DNA from: Siphonodentalium dalli
Taxonomy: Eukaryota > Mollusca > Scaphopoda > Gadilida > Siphonodentaliidae
Length of the DNA: 64,000 nt
NCBI GenBank assembly: GCA_032622095.1
Contig: CP136063.1
Span: 186,165,956-186,229,955 of the forward strand
Reading direction: 5' to 3'
The notes under the pieces were generated by a model that saw only the letters and a program-made list of their open reading frames with translations, was not told the DNA's origin and ran no database searches. This document shows positions 1 to 10,759 of this stretch, piece by piece. Numbering within the stretch: position 1 is the stretch's first letter; every line of letters begins with the position of its first letter. A program made the translations under genes and the position numbers.

Positions 1-203
1 TCATTCGTCAGCTTAGGCGATCTTCGAACCCGCCTTTTTGCTGAATCCCGAATACCAGCGTTAACTTGGGCACATATTTTACCTCCAACATACAAAAACT
101 AAGATTAGATAGTATATTAGCACTTGTCAATCGTACCAAACATGCATTATGTAGTGACATTATTTAAATACAAGTTTCCTCTCAACCACGAAACAACCTT
201 AAT

Positions 204-562
204 GACGCGTACACATGACGGGCAAGAAAATATCAGGTATGCCCCATGTGACTTACTTGACAAGTGAAAACAATAATACAGGAAAATATCCGATGGAGGC
301 AGTGAACGGGTATGTTGTCACCTGTGTCTAATATGTGTTCAACTTTGGTGGTCATCGGTATCCGTAAAATAATCTCTAAGGGCGCGTACACATGACCAGC
401 AAGAAAATATCAGGTATGCCCCATGTGACTTACTTGACCAATGAAATATATAATACCGGAAAATATCCGACGAAGGCAGCGCGCTGATATTTTATCGCCA
501 ATTGGTGATATGTGTTCACCTTGATATGTGGCCATCGGTATCCGTTAACTAATCTCGCAGGG
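204..562. repeat. Direct tandem duplication, unit about 177 bp
   Basis: Two copies begin with GCGTACACATGAC followed by GCAAGAAAATATCAGGTATG, at about 204 and 381, and both end in a CATCGGTATCCGT segment. The opening motif recurs inverted at about 1708-1722 and in weaker form at 2478-2498, so it behaves like a transposable-element terminus starting GGGCGCGTACACATGA. No coding sequence is visible. The element class is not identified. Confidence 0.65.
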
Positions 563-585
563 ATATGATCGTAACAATTCAAGCA

Positions 586-690
586 CTCGAGTTATGATCC
601 ATCAATAATATCGTCTGTTTCAACATACTACGTATTTCCATTTTACATTGGTTGTCAGAACCGCTGATGTATTATATATACATGTATATA
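586..690. repeat. Dispersed direct repeat, copy 1 (copy 2 at 1750-1855)
   Basis: The block starting CTCGAGTTATGATCCATCAA recurs at about 1750 with a few differences. Together with a second duplicated block (1518-1640 versus 2308-2410, both containing TATGGACTATAGGTTGTTT) it shows that the first 2.5 kb was built by duplication of repeat units. No gene is seen in this interval. Confidence 0.55.
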
Positions 691-697
691 CGTGTGT

Positions 698-1135
698 ACA
701 GAGACGTGGCGACAGGGGGGGGGGGGGGCTTGGGGTTTGTCTCACCCCCAACTTTGGTCAATATTTTCAACAGTTGGACATTTCATACCTGCCAAAACAT
801 TAGTTGGAAATTTCACACCAACAATAGGTTGAAAATGTTCTTGTAGTTTGATTTTCAAAACATTTCTTGGGGGAATTAATTGTTTTTGGACCAATATTTG
901 CATATTTTCGGTAAAAATTTTGGTCTGAAATGGGCATCAGTTGGAAACTTTCCAACCTCAGTGGGGTGATAGGTTGGAAATTTCCAACACTTTGAAAGCT
1001 TGTGTCCTGGTCCCTCCCCCGTGGCCAGTCAAAAGTCAAAAACTGCTAGTTAATTTTAAAAAACAATATTGTCATACATTTGGTCAATGTAAATTTTCCA
1101 ACCTAAGTGGGGTGTCAGGTTTGAAATTTCCAACT
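698..1135. repeat. GTTGGAAATTTC-rich dispersed repeat (family M)
   Basis: It opens with GAGACGTGGCGACAGGGG and a run of G, followed by many GTTGGAAATTTC / GAAATTTCCAAC motifs and CAACTTTGGTCAATATTTTC. Relatives occur at 1977-2290, 12785-12870, 16180-16617, 25065-25165 and 26200-26290. The copy at 16617 ends in the inverted form CCCCCTGTCGTCACGTCCCTG, here given in part, so CAGGGACGTGRCGACAGGGG is probably the terminus. A CAGGG end would fit a hAT-like MITE, but that is only inference. Confidence 0.5.
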
Positions 1136-1643
1136 CTAGGAATGATTGAGGTTAGTCTAGATGGTAGGATTTTGCGATTTTCTTGTTCAGATTACAAAAT
1201 TTTCGCACACCGGGCCGAACCATGGTCTAATATTAGGCCTAAGAGCACTGAGGTGCAAGGGGGTGCAAATGGAATTATGGAAAACTTGTGTTTGGTCTGA
1301 TTCTGATTTAAGGGGGGTGCAGTTAGAATTTCCCAAGGTGGACACCCCCGAACGGAAACCTTCTGCGTATATGGGGATGCTTTATAATTTGGTACCTCAC
1401 ATGCCTTGATTTAGTTGTTTTACTTTAATTTGGACTGTATGCATAGAGGGCGCGTTCCTTTCTCGTTAAAATAGGTGGCATTTTAAATTTTCCATAACAC
1501 TTTATAGCTCTATGAATATTCGATATGGACTATAGGTTGTTTGTCCGCAGTAATTCACTTCAACAAACACGACTAACACTAGTCACATTGAGCTCAATCA
1601 ACGTCAACTAACCCGCCGCTTTCTCACGGGCGTAATCTTTTCA

Positions 1644-1722
1644 GCAAGAAAATATCAGAGTACAATTGTACCTGATATTTTCTTGCAGATATTTTCTTGC
1701 AGCTTCATGTGTACGCGCCCTA
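1644..1722. repeat. Hairpin with GCAAGAAAATATCAG arms
   Basis: GCAAGAAAATATCAGAGTAC is followed directly by its reverse complement, GTACCTGATATTTTCTTGC, giving a palindrome of about 43 bp at 1644-1686. A further ATATTTTCTTGCAG follows, then the inverted terminus-like TCATGTGTACGCGCCC. A sister hairpin lies at 2423-2498. Related single arms are at 230 and 400. Confidence 0.7.
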
Positions 1723-1976
1723 AGGGATTCGCTGTAACCGTTCACGCACTCGAGTTATGATCCATCAATAGTATCGTCTGTTTCAACAACAGTTTGACCT
1801 CGTAATTCCATTTTAGATGGGTTGACAGAATCGCTGAAGTATTATATGGATATATAGAGGCGTATATCTATATAGGGTTTTCGTCAATCCAATTCAGTTT
1901 GCACCCCTCCCCATCGCATTTGAATTTCCGACCTGGTACCTCACATGCCTTGTGTTTTTTTAACTTGAATTTTGAC

Positions 1977-2290
1977 TGGACACCAGGGAGGGGGGGGGGG
2001 GGCCTAGAGGAAATTTCGAACCAATATTTTGACCAAAATAAGGAAGAGATGCAAATGTTGGTCTAAAACAACAAATTCGACATACATTACTGGTTGGAAA
2101 TTCAGGCAACCAGAACAATTTCAACCCATTTTTGGTGTAATACTGTGTCAGATATGAAATTTCGAACTGCATGGTGAACAATTTCTCCGTATATACAAGG
2201 TCTTTGTGCATGAGAGTAACGTGGCTATAGGTCGGTGAGTGCCTCATCCCACCGAATCTACGGTAATACATGTCAACAGTTGGAAATGCC
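1977..2290. repeat. Family M dispersed repeat, second copy
   Basis: It begins CACCAGGGAGG plus a long G run, and contains GGTTGGAAATTC, GAAATTTCGAAC and CAGTTGGAAATG motifs as in the copy at 698-1135. Reading frames here are short and not protein-like. Confidence 0.45.
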
Positions 2291-2422
2291 ATAATATTAT
2301 GAATTGCCAATATGGACTATAGGTTGTTTACCGGACGCAACTCACTTGAACCAGCACGACTAATACTGTTCTTATTGATCTCAATCAATGCCATCAAAAC
2401 CGCCGCGTTCTTTGCAGCACAA

Positions 2423-2498
2423 TAAGAAAATATCAGGGTACAATTGTACCTGATATTTTCTTGCAGATATGTTCTTGCAGGTACATGTGAACGCACCA
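2423..2498. repeat. Hairpin, sister of 1644-1722
   Basis: AAGAAAATATCAGGGTAC is followed by GTACCTGATATTTTCTT, a near-perfect palindrome, then a third TTCTTGCAG arm and an ACATGTGAACGCACC terminus-like motif. The flanking DNA (2308-2410) is a copy of 1518-1640, so the hairpin was duplicated with its surroundings. Confidence 0.65.
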
Positions 2499-2599
2499 TT
2501 AGTCTGATCATCTCTGGAAGGCACTACACATTATACATCTCAAAACTTATCGGAATGTAAATACGTTAGTACTGTCATGTGTGTTATTCTATTGTGTTG

Positions 2600-2725
2600 G
2601 GAGAGGGGCTTCATAAGTTGCAAAAACTTGTGCCCTATAAACCCTTTTGTATATTATGCACACACAAAAATGTTTTAAGTCAAGTGAATCATAAATATCA
2701 CAACGAATCCCGCGTTCAGAAAAAA
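2600..2725 (+). repeat. LINE-type 3' untranslated region fragment
   Basis: The segment GGAGAGGGGCTTCATAAGTT followed by AAAACTTGTGCCC and TTGTATATTAT resembles the block at about 20240-20300, which there follows a decayed LINE C-terminus. The shared short inverted repeat (AAGTT..AACTTGTGCCC) suggests a conserved 3' stem-loop. No coding portion remains at this copy. Confidence 0.45.
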
Positions 2726-2749
2726 AGGGGATGGTACAAAGTCTGACAT

Positions 2750-3152
2750 TAGTGTGCCTGTCATTTGCACAATGAGGTCCCCAGAGGGTGAATTTACCCG
2801 CTATGGACCTCATTGTGCATGGCCTCATATGCTATGGGAGACACAGACTCAGATTGAAGTTCCCAAAAAGACCCAAAATGGTGAATATTGTGATGTGCAC
2901 CAATTGGGAACCTCGATTATGCAATGTGTCGTCTGCCAATTTTGGGACATCTAAACTAAAAAAGAAATAGAATCTATGTGAAGAAGTTTCTATAGAAATT
3001 TGATTATAAAGAAACTTTACAGAGAAGATGAGGCCTATAAGCAGAATGGTGTCCCCAGAGGGTGAATTTAGTGAATCTATAGCCCGCTATGTGGGATAGC
3101 GTACCTAAATTCACCCTTTGGAGACCTCATTCTGCAAATGACAGGCACACCA
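2750..3152. mobile_element. Double-hairpin MITE (family C), complete copy
   Basis: Termini are inverted: GTGTGCCTGTCATTTGC on the left and its complement GCAAATGACAGGCACAC on the right. Just inside each terminus is a hairpin built from AATGAGGTCCCCAGAGGGTG and its complement. The ~220-bp centre is non-coding and shared with the copies at 6334-6545 and 48413-48874. Other copies are at 49024-49438 and 50783-51050, with a fragment at 11722-11796. The element has no protein-coding capacity and would need a transposase in trans; its superfamily is unknown. Confidence 0.8.
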
Positions 3153-3258
3153 AACTCATGCTTGGATGGTACCATCAAAAGGTTCACTTATCTGGGAGCA
3201 ATATGCAGCTCAATAACATGATGTGGATTTCGTCTTTATTGTATACAATATTTTTAAA

Positions 3259-3724
3259 TTAAAAGTGCTCAATCCGATCAGAAGGTCCCCATATCATAAA
3301 GATACAACAACAAAATTTCTTCAAAATACGCTTTAGTTATCAGAATCGATTTATTGCAACAAAATAATGCTAACTACTGTCAACTATGGTATCAAATTTC
3401 CCCAAAACATGCTATATTTATCAACATTTTGTTCAACAAAATATGGCCGTATTATCACTTAAGTATCACTAAATTTGGCCGTATTACCACTTGATTTTAG
3501 AGTTATCCATCTTCATCTGCAATTTTGTCCGAGCCCGTCCGTTTTACTACGTGTTTCTGTGCCACAAATTATTCCACATCTCGAGAAATACCAAACTTCA
3601 AAAATCGATATCTGATCACTCTGAGCTTTGATGGGTGGGTTCCTCGAAACGAATCAGATATGTTTTACCCCCAAAGCCAAATAAATTTTTTTTAGGAGCG
3701 TTAATTCGGATAATGCATCTTTAA
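3259..3724. mobile_element. TTAA-flanked foldback element (family A)
   Basis: Bounded by TTAA at both ends; the interior contains CAATCCGATCAGAAGGTCCC, CTTGATTTTAGAGTTATCCA, TCTGAGCTTTGATGGGTGGG and GGAGCGTTAATTCGGATAAT in fixed order. Other copies: 26895-27333, 28745-29170, 30783-31257, 32564-32968, 41213-41700, 42925-43238 and 47207-47668. It has no ORF of note. The TTAA at every intact end suggests piggyBac-type target choice, although TTAA could also belong to the terminus itself. Confidence 0.75.
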
Positions 3725-4258
3725 CATTATTGTGTAATAATTATTCCCTTCATGTCCTTTTTTCAAAGTGCATGGTGGGATCGTAATATCATATTTTCCG
3801 ACTTTGCTCTTGTGAACGAATGTTAAAGCCACATGACGGTTTGCGATCCATAATACACATAATATTATTCGCGTTTGAATTTTTCTCAGTATTTAAATAG
3901 GTCGATAAATATCTGAACTACCTTTCTACGAGCATTGTCTAACCCAAAAAGACGCATTGAAGTAATGAAAAATACAACTGTGAATACGGCGTTTGAGTCC
4001 CAAACACAAAACAGCCATTTGTGCGACATGGAACAGAAAAGAGCGTTCCGTATAGTAGTCAATTCCCGATATGCATGGTAGTAATAAAAAGCGTTTGTCT
4101 GACGTCTGGCGAAAGGTTGAAAACTGCTGAACAATGGCTGTGACTTTGCAAGTGTCTTTCAGAGCAAATGAAGCCGGTATATCAATAGTTCGTTTATTTA
4201 TCGACCTATCGTATCTGTCGCTCCAATTTAAGTAGAAAAAATGTTGGTTCGAATGAGC

Positions 4259-4843
4259 CATGTCCGTTTAAAACAGACGTGTTATAGCTTTTCATGAAGC
4301 AATCTGAAGCTGTATGACAATACACACGATGTGGAATTCGTCTTGGTTGCATATATATATTTTCGAAATAAAAATATTGTGTAATAATCCCTGATGCCGG
4401 TTGTTGAAGGTTGTAGGGTCCATATTGTGAACGAATGCCAAACAGACGTGTTATCAATTATCAGGAAGCAATCTGAAGCTGTGAATGCACGTCATGGTGT
4501 GGAACTCGTCTTCGTTGCATAACATATTTTCGAAATAAAATTATTATGTAATAATCCCTGGTGCCCGTTATTCAAGTTTGTAGGGTACATATTGTGAACG
4601 AATGCCAAAACAGACGTGTTGTCATTTTTCAGGAAGCAATCTGAAGCTTTGAATGCACGTCATGGTGTGGACCTCGTCTTCGTTACATAACATATTTTCG
4701 AAATAAAATTATTGTGTAATATTCCCTGATGTCCGTTGTTCAAGGCTGTGATGTCCATATTATGAACGAATGCCAAAACAGACGTGCTATAATTATCAGG
4801 ATGAGATCTGAAGCTTTGTGTAAATAAAATAATGTGGAATAGC
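4259..4843. repeat. Tandem repeat, unit about 165-170 bp, 3.5 copies
   Basis: Successive units start near 4259, 4430, 4595 and 4764 and share AACAGACGTGTTAT, GGAAGCAATCTGAAGCT, TATTTTCGAAATAAAA and TGTGTAATAATCCCTGATG. The last unit is interrupted at 4844 by a family F element. A more decayed unit-like stretch lies at 3725-3850. Short antisense reading frames in the array are by-products of the repeat. A satellite-like array of unknown function. Confidence 0.75.
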
Positions 4844-5113
4844 TACAGTAATGCCCTAAATAATCGACTGCTTAACCACAGCAGAATTATGGGTAAATTT
4901 TCAGGATTTAGTCGGAAATATGGCTTGTTGTGAATGCACGTCAAGCCATATTTCCGACTAAATCCTGAAAAATTACCATAATTCTGCTGTGGTTAAGGAG
5001 TCGAGTGAGAGTTTTCCGATGAATGGCAACAAGCCATATTTCCGACTAAATCCTGAAAAATTACCCATAATTCTGCTGTGGTTAAGGAGTCGATTATTTA
5101 GGGCATTACTGTA
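4844..5113. mobile_element. TACAGTAATG-ended MITE (family F), rearranged copy
   Basis: Ends are TACAGTAATGCCCTAAATAA and its inverse TTATTTAGGGCATTACTGTA, with the TA at both ends fitting Tc1/mariner-type duplication. This copy holds three arms (forward, inverted, inverted) instead of two. The junction at about 4931 carries TGAATGCACGTCA, a 13-base motif from the adjacent tandem repeat, which suggests template switching. Other copies: 43710-44150 (nested), 45180-45318, 55249-55359 and 56375-56512. Confidence 0.75.
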
Positions 5114-5227
5114 TATCGCGGTTTATCCCTTTACCCAACAGACCGGCCAAAACCGGCCGAATAAAGCTTCAACAGCCTAAAATAGCTTCGGTCTGTCTCA
5201 ATAGAACCATACAAATATGGATATCAT

Positions 5228-5510
5228 TAATAATAATAATAATATAGAGTATTTGTATAGCGCCATATCCCGTATATGGCTCATGGCGCTGAACAATTCA
5301 CACAAACGCAGTCACACACATTCACACTATAACATATACGCAATAAATAATATGCATGTATTTCAATAATTAAGTCTCCTCAACGTTTTCTGATGTTATT
5401 TGTCCGAAATGGGAGATGAATAGGTGAGTTTTTAGGGCCGATTTGAATGTTTCCAAACAGTCAGACTGTTTCACCTCTTTGGGAACCGGCTCCTTGACCA
5501 CATTGTGATA
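5228..5510 (-). mobile_element. 5'-truncated LINE, C-terminus and 3' end
   Basis: On the minus strand the frame reads PKEVKQSDCLETFKSALKTH and LF, the usual last residues of CR1/L2-like LINE polyproteins. It is followed by a 3' region with an inverted repeat (CGCCATATACGGGATATGGCG in spirit: GCGCCAT..ATGGCGC) and an (ATT)n tail at 5228-5242. Only about 280 bp remain, as expected for aborted target-primed reverse transcription. The 5' break is next to the hairpin element at 5521. Confidence 0.7.
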
Positions 5511-5520
5511 GTTACAGTTA

Positions 5521-5698
5521 TGCCCTGTGCCAATGCATTCTCTTATATATGCGAGTCGACCATAGGTTTTTACCATTTTTTCTTACATTCTTTAACAATT
5601 TTATAATTTTTAATGTGTTAAGCCAATGCATTCTCTTATATATGCGAGGCGACCTATGGTCGACTCGCATATATAAGAGAATGCATTGGCACAGGGCC
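5521..5698. mobile_element. Foldback MITE with ATATATGCGAG arms (family D-like)
   Basis: GCCCTGTGCCAATGCATTCT on the left is matched by its complement at the right end, ending at 5698. A third copy of the arm lies at 5620-5650. The arm sequence TTATATATGCGAG plus the CTATGG core is shared with elements at 33970-34204, 44150-44337, 46498-46717, 51429-51689 and 63056-63292. Non-coding. Confidence 0.7.
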
Positions 5699-5699
5699 C

Positions 5700-6330
5700 T
5701 TCTGTTTGGTAAAGGGTTATCGGGGTTCACCAATCCAAACGTTCAAGGCCCAATTTCCCGTCTCAAGAGATAGTCTATTCTGTGTGGTGCATTGAATCGA
5801 CACAAAAGGGTAATGATGTTTGTGCAGAACACACAGAAACTACCACATTGGCAAAAACCAAATCCAATTCGTCCAGAGATTGATTGTCAGGATGATCGAA
5901 TCTCAAGCAGAAACCAAAACACGTGGTTATCCTTTCATGTGTCAGGCACCCAATACCCACTATAGTTATTTGGATGTCGATTCAATTAGATGGCAAGCTG
6001 AATCTAACTACGCCAAGTGACAGACAAAATGATCAAATGGTCATCGTTCTGTGCCTTCAGTCGTACAATCGATATAATTTACAAAGAAAGCTGAAAAATC
6101 TCATTCCAATTTGTCTTTATTTCTTTTGAATCTACATGATGGCAATTCAACTAAATCGAGGATGGCCGAAGGGCTCCGCATATGTCTGAAGAGCGTAATG
6201 ATGTCAAAAGGTGAGGGACAATCAGTATCGTACAGATGGTGTCCAATATTATCACGCGGAGGTTAAACAAATAATACACACATTTTTCTAATAATGATAT
6301 GCATTACGATTGGCCTCAAAATATGGTGCT
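5700..6330. other. No gene recognised
   Basis: Between the hairpin at 5521-5698 and the family C fragment at 6334 there are only short overlapping reading frames on both strands without recognisable motifs. No repeats shared with the rest of the window were noticed. Confidence 0.4.
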
Positions 6331-6333
6331 GGG

Positions 6334-6545
6334 CATGTGCAGAATGAGGTTCCCGGAGGGTGAATTTAGTGACAGTGGGCTAACGTCACTAAAATCCACC
6401 CAAGGGGATTCATCTGCTATGGCAGACATAGATACATATTTAAGTTACCAGAATGATGGTGATGTGCACCCATTGGGCTCCTCGATTATGCATTGTCGTC
6501 CGCCAATTTTGGGATATAGAGAAACTAACCTAAAAAACAAATGGA
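6334..6545. mobile_element. Family C element, left half only
   Basis: Contains the left subterminal hairpin (GCAGAATGAGG.. then GTGAATTTAGTGAC with its complement) and the shared central segment (CTGCTATGGCAGACAT, CCATTGGGCTCCTCGATTAT, GCCAATTTTGGGATATA). The right hairpin and right terminus are missing. Confidence 0.65.
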
Positions 6546-6670
6546 ACGCGAAACTAACATCGGCTTCTATAAGGCATGCGATGACGTTTCACGCAACTAT
6601 TCGTTGTTAGCCCGCGTAAAGAAATTGTCCCAGATAAATAAGGACTCTTTGGCGCATTTAATGGCGTATA

Positions 6671-7049
6671 TTTAAAGACACGGATGGCCTTTGTGGTGGG
6701 TATGTTTTTTAAATAGACAAACAGTTAAAACTGCCATAAACAGAAAGAATATTAAAATATAGACATATCTTGTTCTTACACCACTCATAGATTTTGCGTA
6801 AATAGTATGGTATTGTCAAGTCTGTATGCTTTGTTAAGTAAACAAATGCCAGGTTCTGTAACGTTTTTGACCTTTGTTTACATAACAAAGCGTACAAACT
6901 TGACATTAACATACTATTTATGCTACATCTATGATTGGTATAAGAACAAGGTCTGTCTATATTTTAATATCCGTTCTGTTTATAGCGGTTTTAACGGATG
7001 TGTCAATTTTAACAGCATACCCACCGCGAAGGCCAACCGTGCCTTTAAA
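6671..7049. mobile_element. Long palindromic element, arms about 185 bp
   Basis: The left end TTTAAAGACACGGATGGCC matches the inverse of the right end GGCCAACCGTGCCTTTAAA. The arms remain similar all the way to the centre near 6855 (for example TATTAAAATATAGACA on the left and TGTCTATATTTTAATA on the right). Because of this symmetry, two opposed reading frames give nearly the same peptide (SSLYALL-KQ); this is a palindrome artefact, not two genes. TTAA at both outer ends suggests a TTAA-targeting foldback element. It lies just upstream of the LINE. Confidence 0.75.
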
Positions 7050-7134
7050 TGACATAACATTTCAGACTCTTCATTCGTGATAGTTTGTTGGAAAAATATT
7101 AGAAGCCGTAGTATTTTGAGACGTAGCGTACGGA

Positions 7135-8028
7135 GTGTTAACAGACGACAAACCGGAAGTCAAATGTCACCTGGCACTATTTCCTGTTATGAAACGAACG
7201 TTTAATATCACAATTTATAGAATGGGTTTATTGAATGGAATAAGGGTAGTCCAATTTAATGATACCAATTTAAATATGCCAAATGATTTAATATCAACAA
7301 TTCACTCTTTAACACACAATATATGTTACACCGCGTTGAATGCACAAGGCATTGTTAAAAAAATTAATTATTCTGATTTCATACGGCAATTAGATCGATA
7401 TGATTTCATAACTATTTCAGAAACTTGGCATCAAGATCCCGGGAATATAAGTTTAACTGGCTATCAATGTATTGATTTGAGCAGAAATATAAAAGATAAC
7501 GAGAAAGGTGGAATAGCATTTTATTTTAGATCAAAGTATGCGAAGTTTGTTACACGTGTGCATAACATTCACGATATTGCGTTATGGGTAGAGTTTAACG
7601 GAGAAATATTTAGTCAAAAGTCTGATGTCATTTTCGTTTCTGTTTATCTGCCCCCACAAAATTCTACTTATTGGAAAACAAGAGATGGTTACGATTTCGT
7701 CTTTAGAGATATCGAGACAGAACTCCGCAAATATGACCCAACATCGCTTATCATTCTGGGTGGAGACTTTAATGCACGGACAGGCGTAAGGCCGGATTAT
7801 GTCGCGTTTGATGAGGACAGGTTCACAACATCATCTGAAAGTTATGTCTTAGATAGTGCGAAAGACAGGGCTAGTTTAGACAAAGAAACAAATTCGTTTG
7901 GACTTAATTTGCTAAAACTCTGTAAATCGGCGTCCATGAGAATAGTAAATGGTCGCAAACCTGGTGATTCTTTGGGAAATTATACGAGTTTTCAGTATAA
8001 TGGTGCGAGTTTAGTGGATTACGCGTGA
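7135..8028 (+). pseudogene. LINE endonuclease domain, first reading block
   Basis: About 297 codons are open. Seen: CYTALNAQGIVKK (start of the endonuclease fold), ITISETWH with the metal-binding Glu, and GGDFNARTG, the catalytic Asp/Asn motif. The first in-frame ATG inside the block is at 7190; the true start is not certain. The frame stops at 8028 after SLVDYA, where the next frame continues at once with IISERYLSDV, so a one-base deletion explains the stop. The endonuclease would nick genomic DNA to prime reverse transcription. Confidence 0.85.
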
Positions 8029-8618
8029 TTATTTCAGAGAGATATTTATCCGATGTGAGTTACTTTTGTATTAAACAACCTACTGAATATTCAGATCACT
8101 GTCAACTAGCAATACATATGAACATAAAGTCACAAGATATCAATAAAACTGCATTTAAATATCATTATACGAAACCGCACGGTGTGGCTAAACGGTCTCG
8201 AGATATTGATGCTAAAGTAAAACAGTCTCTGGTAGATGCTGATATGCAACACCGCTTATTGAAATTTAGATCAAACGTATACGCGCGCGATAAGAACGGA
8301 ATAGAACAAGCTGTGCGCGATTATGATAATATCGTGAATTCTGTTAATGCCACCGCAACTCAATTTGTTAAAAGTAAAAATAAACAAATGCAAAGGAAAC
8401 GTAAATGGTTTGATGCAAAATGCAAAGAATTGAAAAAACATATGAAGCACGCGAGTAAAGAAATGAAGCGATACCCTCGCAATGCAGATCTTCGAAATGA
8501 GTTTTTCGCCGCTATAAAAAAACTTATAAAAGAGAAACAAAAAAGAAATCAAAATTGTATTATCAGGAAAACCTGGATGATACTGAGACAAGTGACCCTT
8601 CGGAATATTGGCGTATAA
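8025..8618 (+). pseudogene. LINE endonuclease end and linker, second block
   Basis: It continues the endonuclease and includes YSDHCQL at about 8088-8108, the catalytic Ser-Asp-His motif. A Lys-rich linker follows (KSKNKQMQRKRKWFDAKCKE). The end of the block, after KEKQKRNQ, is out of frame with the next one, which resumes with YYQENLDDTETSDPSEYW; another single-base shift is the simplest cause. Confidence 0.8.
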
Positions 8619-9349
8619 TTAATGGTCTTAGACCACGAAAAGTTGAAATGAATTATTTGCACCCTGATGAATGTGTAGATTTGTTTAAAGAACTTTTATG
8701 TAAAGAAATAATTCCACGAGACGAAAATGACCGTGTGCGGGGAACGCCGCGCATAGATATAGATCAAAATATTAGCGACGAAGCGATAACATCGGAAGAA
8801 ATACTCAAATGCCTTAAGCTCTTGAAAAATAGGAAATATTCTGAAAATGGAAATATTTCAAATGAATTTCTTAAATCAGTAGTACCAGAGATAATAGATG
8901 AGACAACAAAACTGTTCAATCTAGTGTTATGTTCCGGATATTACCCTAAACATTGGAGTTATTCACTCATAAAGACGCTCTATAAAAAGGGAGATCGACA
9001 TGATCCGAATAATTATCGCCCGATTGCTCTGACAAATAACCTAGGTAAACTTTTCAACAAAATAATTAACACCAGGATAAATAACCACCTCGAGGAGAAT
9101 GATCTGATCAGTGACAATCAGTTTGGTTTTCGGACGAATCGTAGTACAATTGATAGTGCATTTGTTTTAAATACCATTGTGAAGAAATACAAGCAGAAAA
9201 ATAAGCCCATTTATGCTGCATTCATTGATTTCAAAAAAGCGTTCGACTCAGTAGATAGATCGTTAATGTTACACAAAATACGTGATTATGAAATTTCTGG
9301 TAAAATAAATCAGTGTACATACGTTCAATGTATCAAGCAAGCTACATAA
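8555..9349 (+). pseudogene. LINE reverse transcriptase, N-terminal motifs
   Basis: Reverse transcriptase motifs 0-3 are readable in order: SLIKTLYKKGDRHDPNNYRP, IALTNNLGKLFNKIINTRI, NQFGFRTNRSTIDSAFV and AAFIDFKKAFDSVDRSL. The last contains the first catalytic Asp. The frame is lost near 9313-9349, where the next frame continues with YISVKTEAGVG. Confidence 0.88.
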
Positions 9350-9501
9350 GTGTGAAAACAGAGGCAGGCGTTGGACCACAACTTCTATCAACTATTGGAG
9401 TAAGACAAGGCTGTTCAATTTCACCCACGCTGTTTAAAATGTATATTGATGACCTAAGGTATTCATTTTACTCGACTTGCAAATCCCGTTATTCTAAATA
9501 A
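9313..9501 (+). pseudogene. LINE reverse transcriptase, GVRQGC block
   Basis: This short block holds GVRQGCSISPTLFKMYIDDL, the primer-grip/template motif of non-LTR reverse transcriptases. It then shifts again: in the frame used by the following block the DNA reads SHLLFADDLVIISETKEGLQ, giving the F-A-D-D catalytic pair at about 9524-9535. Confidence 0.85.
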
Positions 9502-9577
9502 TCGGCCGATCAGTCATCTTTTATTCGCAGATGACCTTGTAATAATATCGGAAACAAAAGAAGGTTTACAGAAATGC

Positions 9578-10150
9578 TTGAGTAACTTGGAAAATTATGC
9601 AACAGATAATAGTCTCACTGTTAATGTAAATAAAACAAAATGCATGGTTTTCAGATCTCGCAAGTCAAAATATGAACCGAAATTCATATTTCGATCGAAG
9701 CCACTGGAAATGGTTGGGGATTATATGTATTTGGGTCTAAAATTCAGTGCAACTGGCAAAACGTTAAAAACGCAGGAGCATTTGAGTGCAAAGGCATTAA
9801 AATCAATGTTTTTCCTAACACAATCTATTCCATCAAGACTTCAGCTAACGACCCCTACAAAATGCAAGTTGTTTGATAAACTAATAAATCCAGTAGTGTT
9901 GTATGGTTGTGAAGTATGGCTGGGAGATGTGCCGAATCTGCATACTGATTCTTTACCTTGCGAGCAGGTTCAATTGAAATTCTGCAAAAATGTACTTTGT
10001 ATAAATAGAAAAGCGTCGAACCATGCTTCTCGTGCAGAACTGGGTAGATTTCCCGTATTTCATGACGCGGTTTTAAAGAGTTTCAGATATAGGAATAAAA
10101 TTTCTAAGTCAAAGCGTCATACATTAGTTTATGCGGCCTATATACGTTGA
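9578..10150 (+). pseudogene. LINE reverse transcriptase thumb region
   Basis: Read in the same frame as FADD upstream. Seen: NSLTVNVNKTKCMVFRSRK, GDYMYLGLKFSATG and VVLYGCEVWLGDVP, all standard in the C-terminal part of invertebrate LINE reverse transcriptases. It ends at a TGA after YAAYIR; a TAA follows in the same frame, then the frame stays open again from 10181. Confidence 0.85.
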
Positions 10151-10180
10151 ATCAACTAATTCGAAATTATCCACGGAATC

Positions 10181-10759
10181 GTGGAATGTATTACTGCAGA
10201 AGCTTGGAATCGATATTGCCGAAGACAGTCAGTCGAGTGGAATTCAAGAACAAGAACTGATAAAAAAAAGCTGAAAATAGATCACATTAACTGTTTTGTG
10301 AAGGACGTTTTTGATGATACGAGATCAATCGGTGGTAATAAACTAAGAACGTATCGCATTTTCAAACGCAGATATGAGGTGGAACCGTATATTACCAATA
10401 CCAAATCTGCTGACGCGAGAACTCTCTTCACAAGGTTACGCGTAAGTAATCACAAGCTTGAGATTGAGAAGGGAAGACACAAACAGCCCCCGTCAGATAT
10501 AGAGGATAGAATATGTCCTGTCTGTAGGACAAACTCGGTTGAGACCGAATCACACTTTGTTATGAATTGTCCGGCATACGAAAACATTCGCATTAGTTGT
10601 TTCGCAGCAATAGGCGAGTATATAACCGATTTCCACAGAATGACAGAAGACAATAAATTTAATTATATAATGGAAAATAGGCACATTGATACCATAAATA
10701 TCATATGCGACATGATCCGGTCCTTCTTTGAAAAACGGCAGATTTTATCAAGTGCATAA
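10181..10759 (+). pseudogene. LINE C-terminal Cys/His segment
   Basis: It continues the preceding frame after two stop codons. Near residue 110 it carries CPVC followed by ESHFVMNCPAYENIR, the Cys-Cys-His-Cys arrangement near the C-terminus of many invertebrate LINE proteins, possibly nucleic-acid binding. The TAA at 10757-10759 is likely the natural end, because the 3' UTR and heptamer tail follow within 170 bp. Confidence 0.8.

Noticed and set aside
6709-7052. Two similar small proteins on opposite strands
   Set aside because: They arise because the DNA is a palindrome; the peptides are the same arm read twice.
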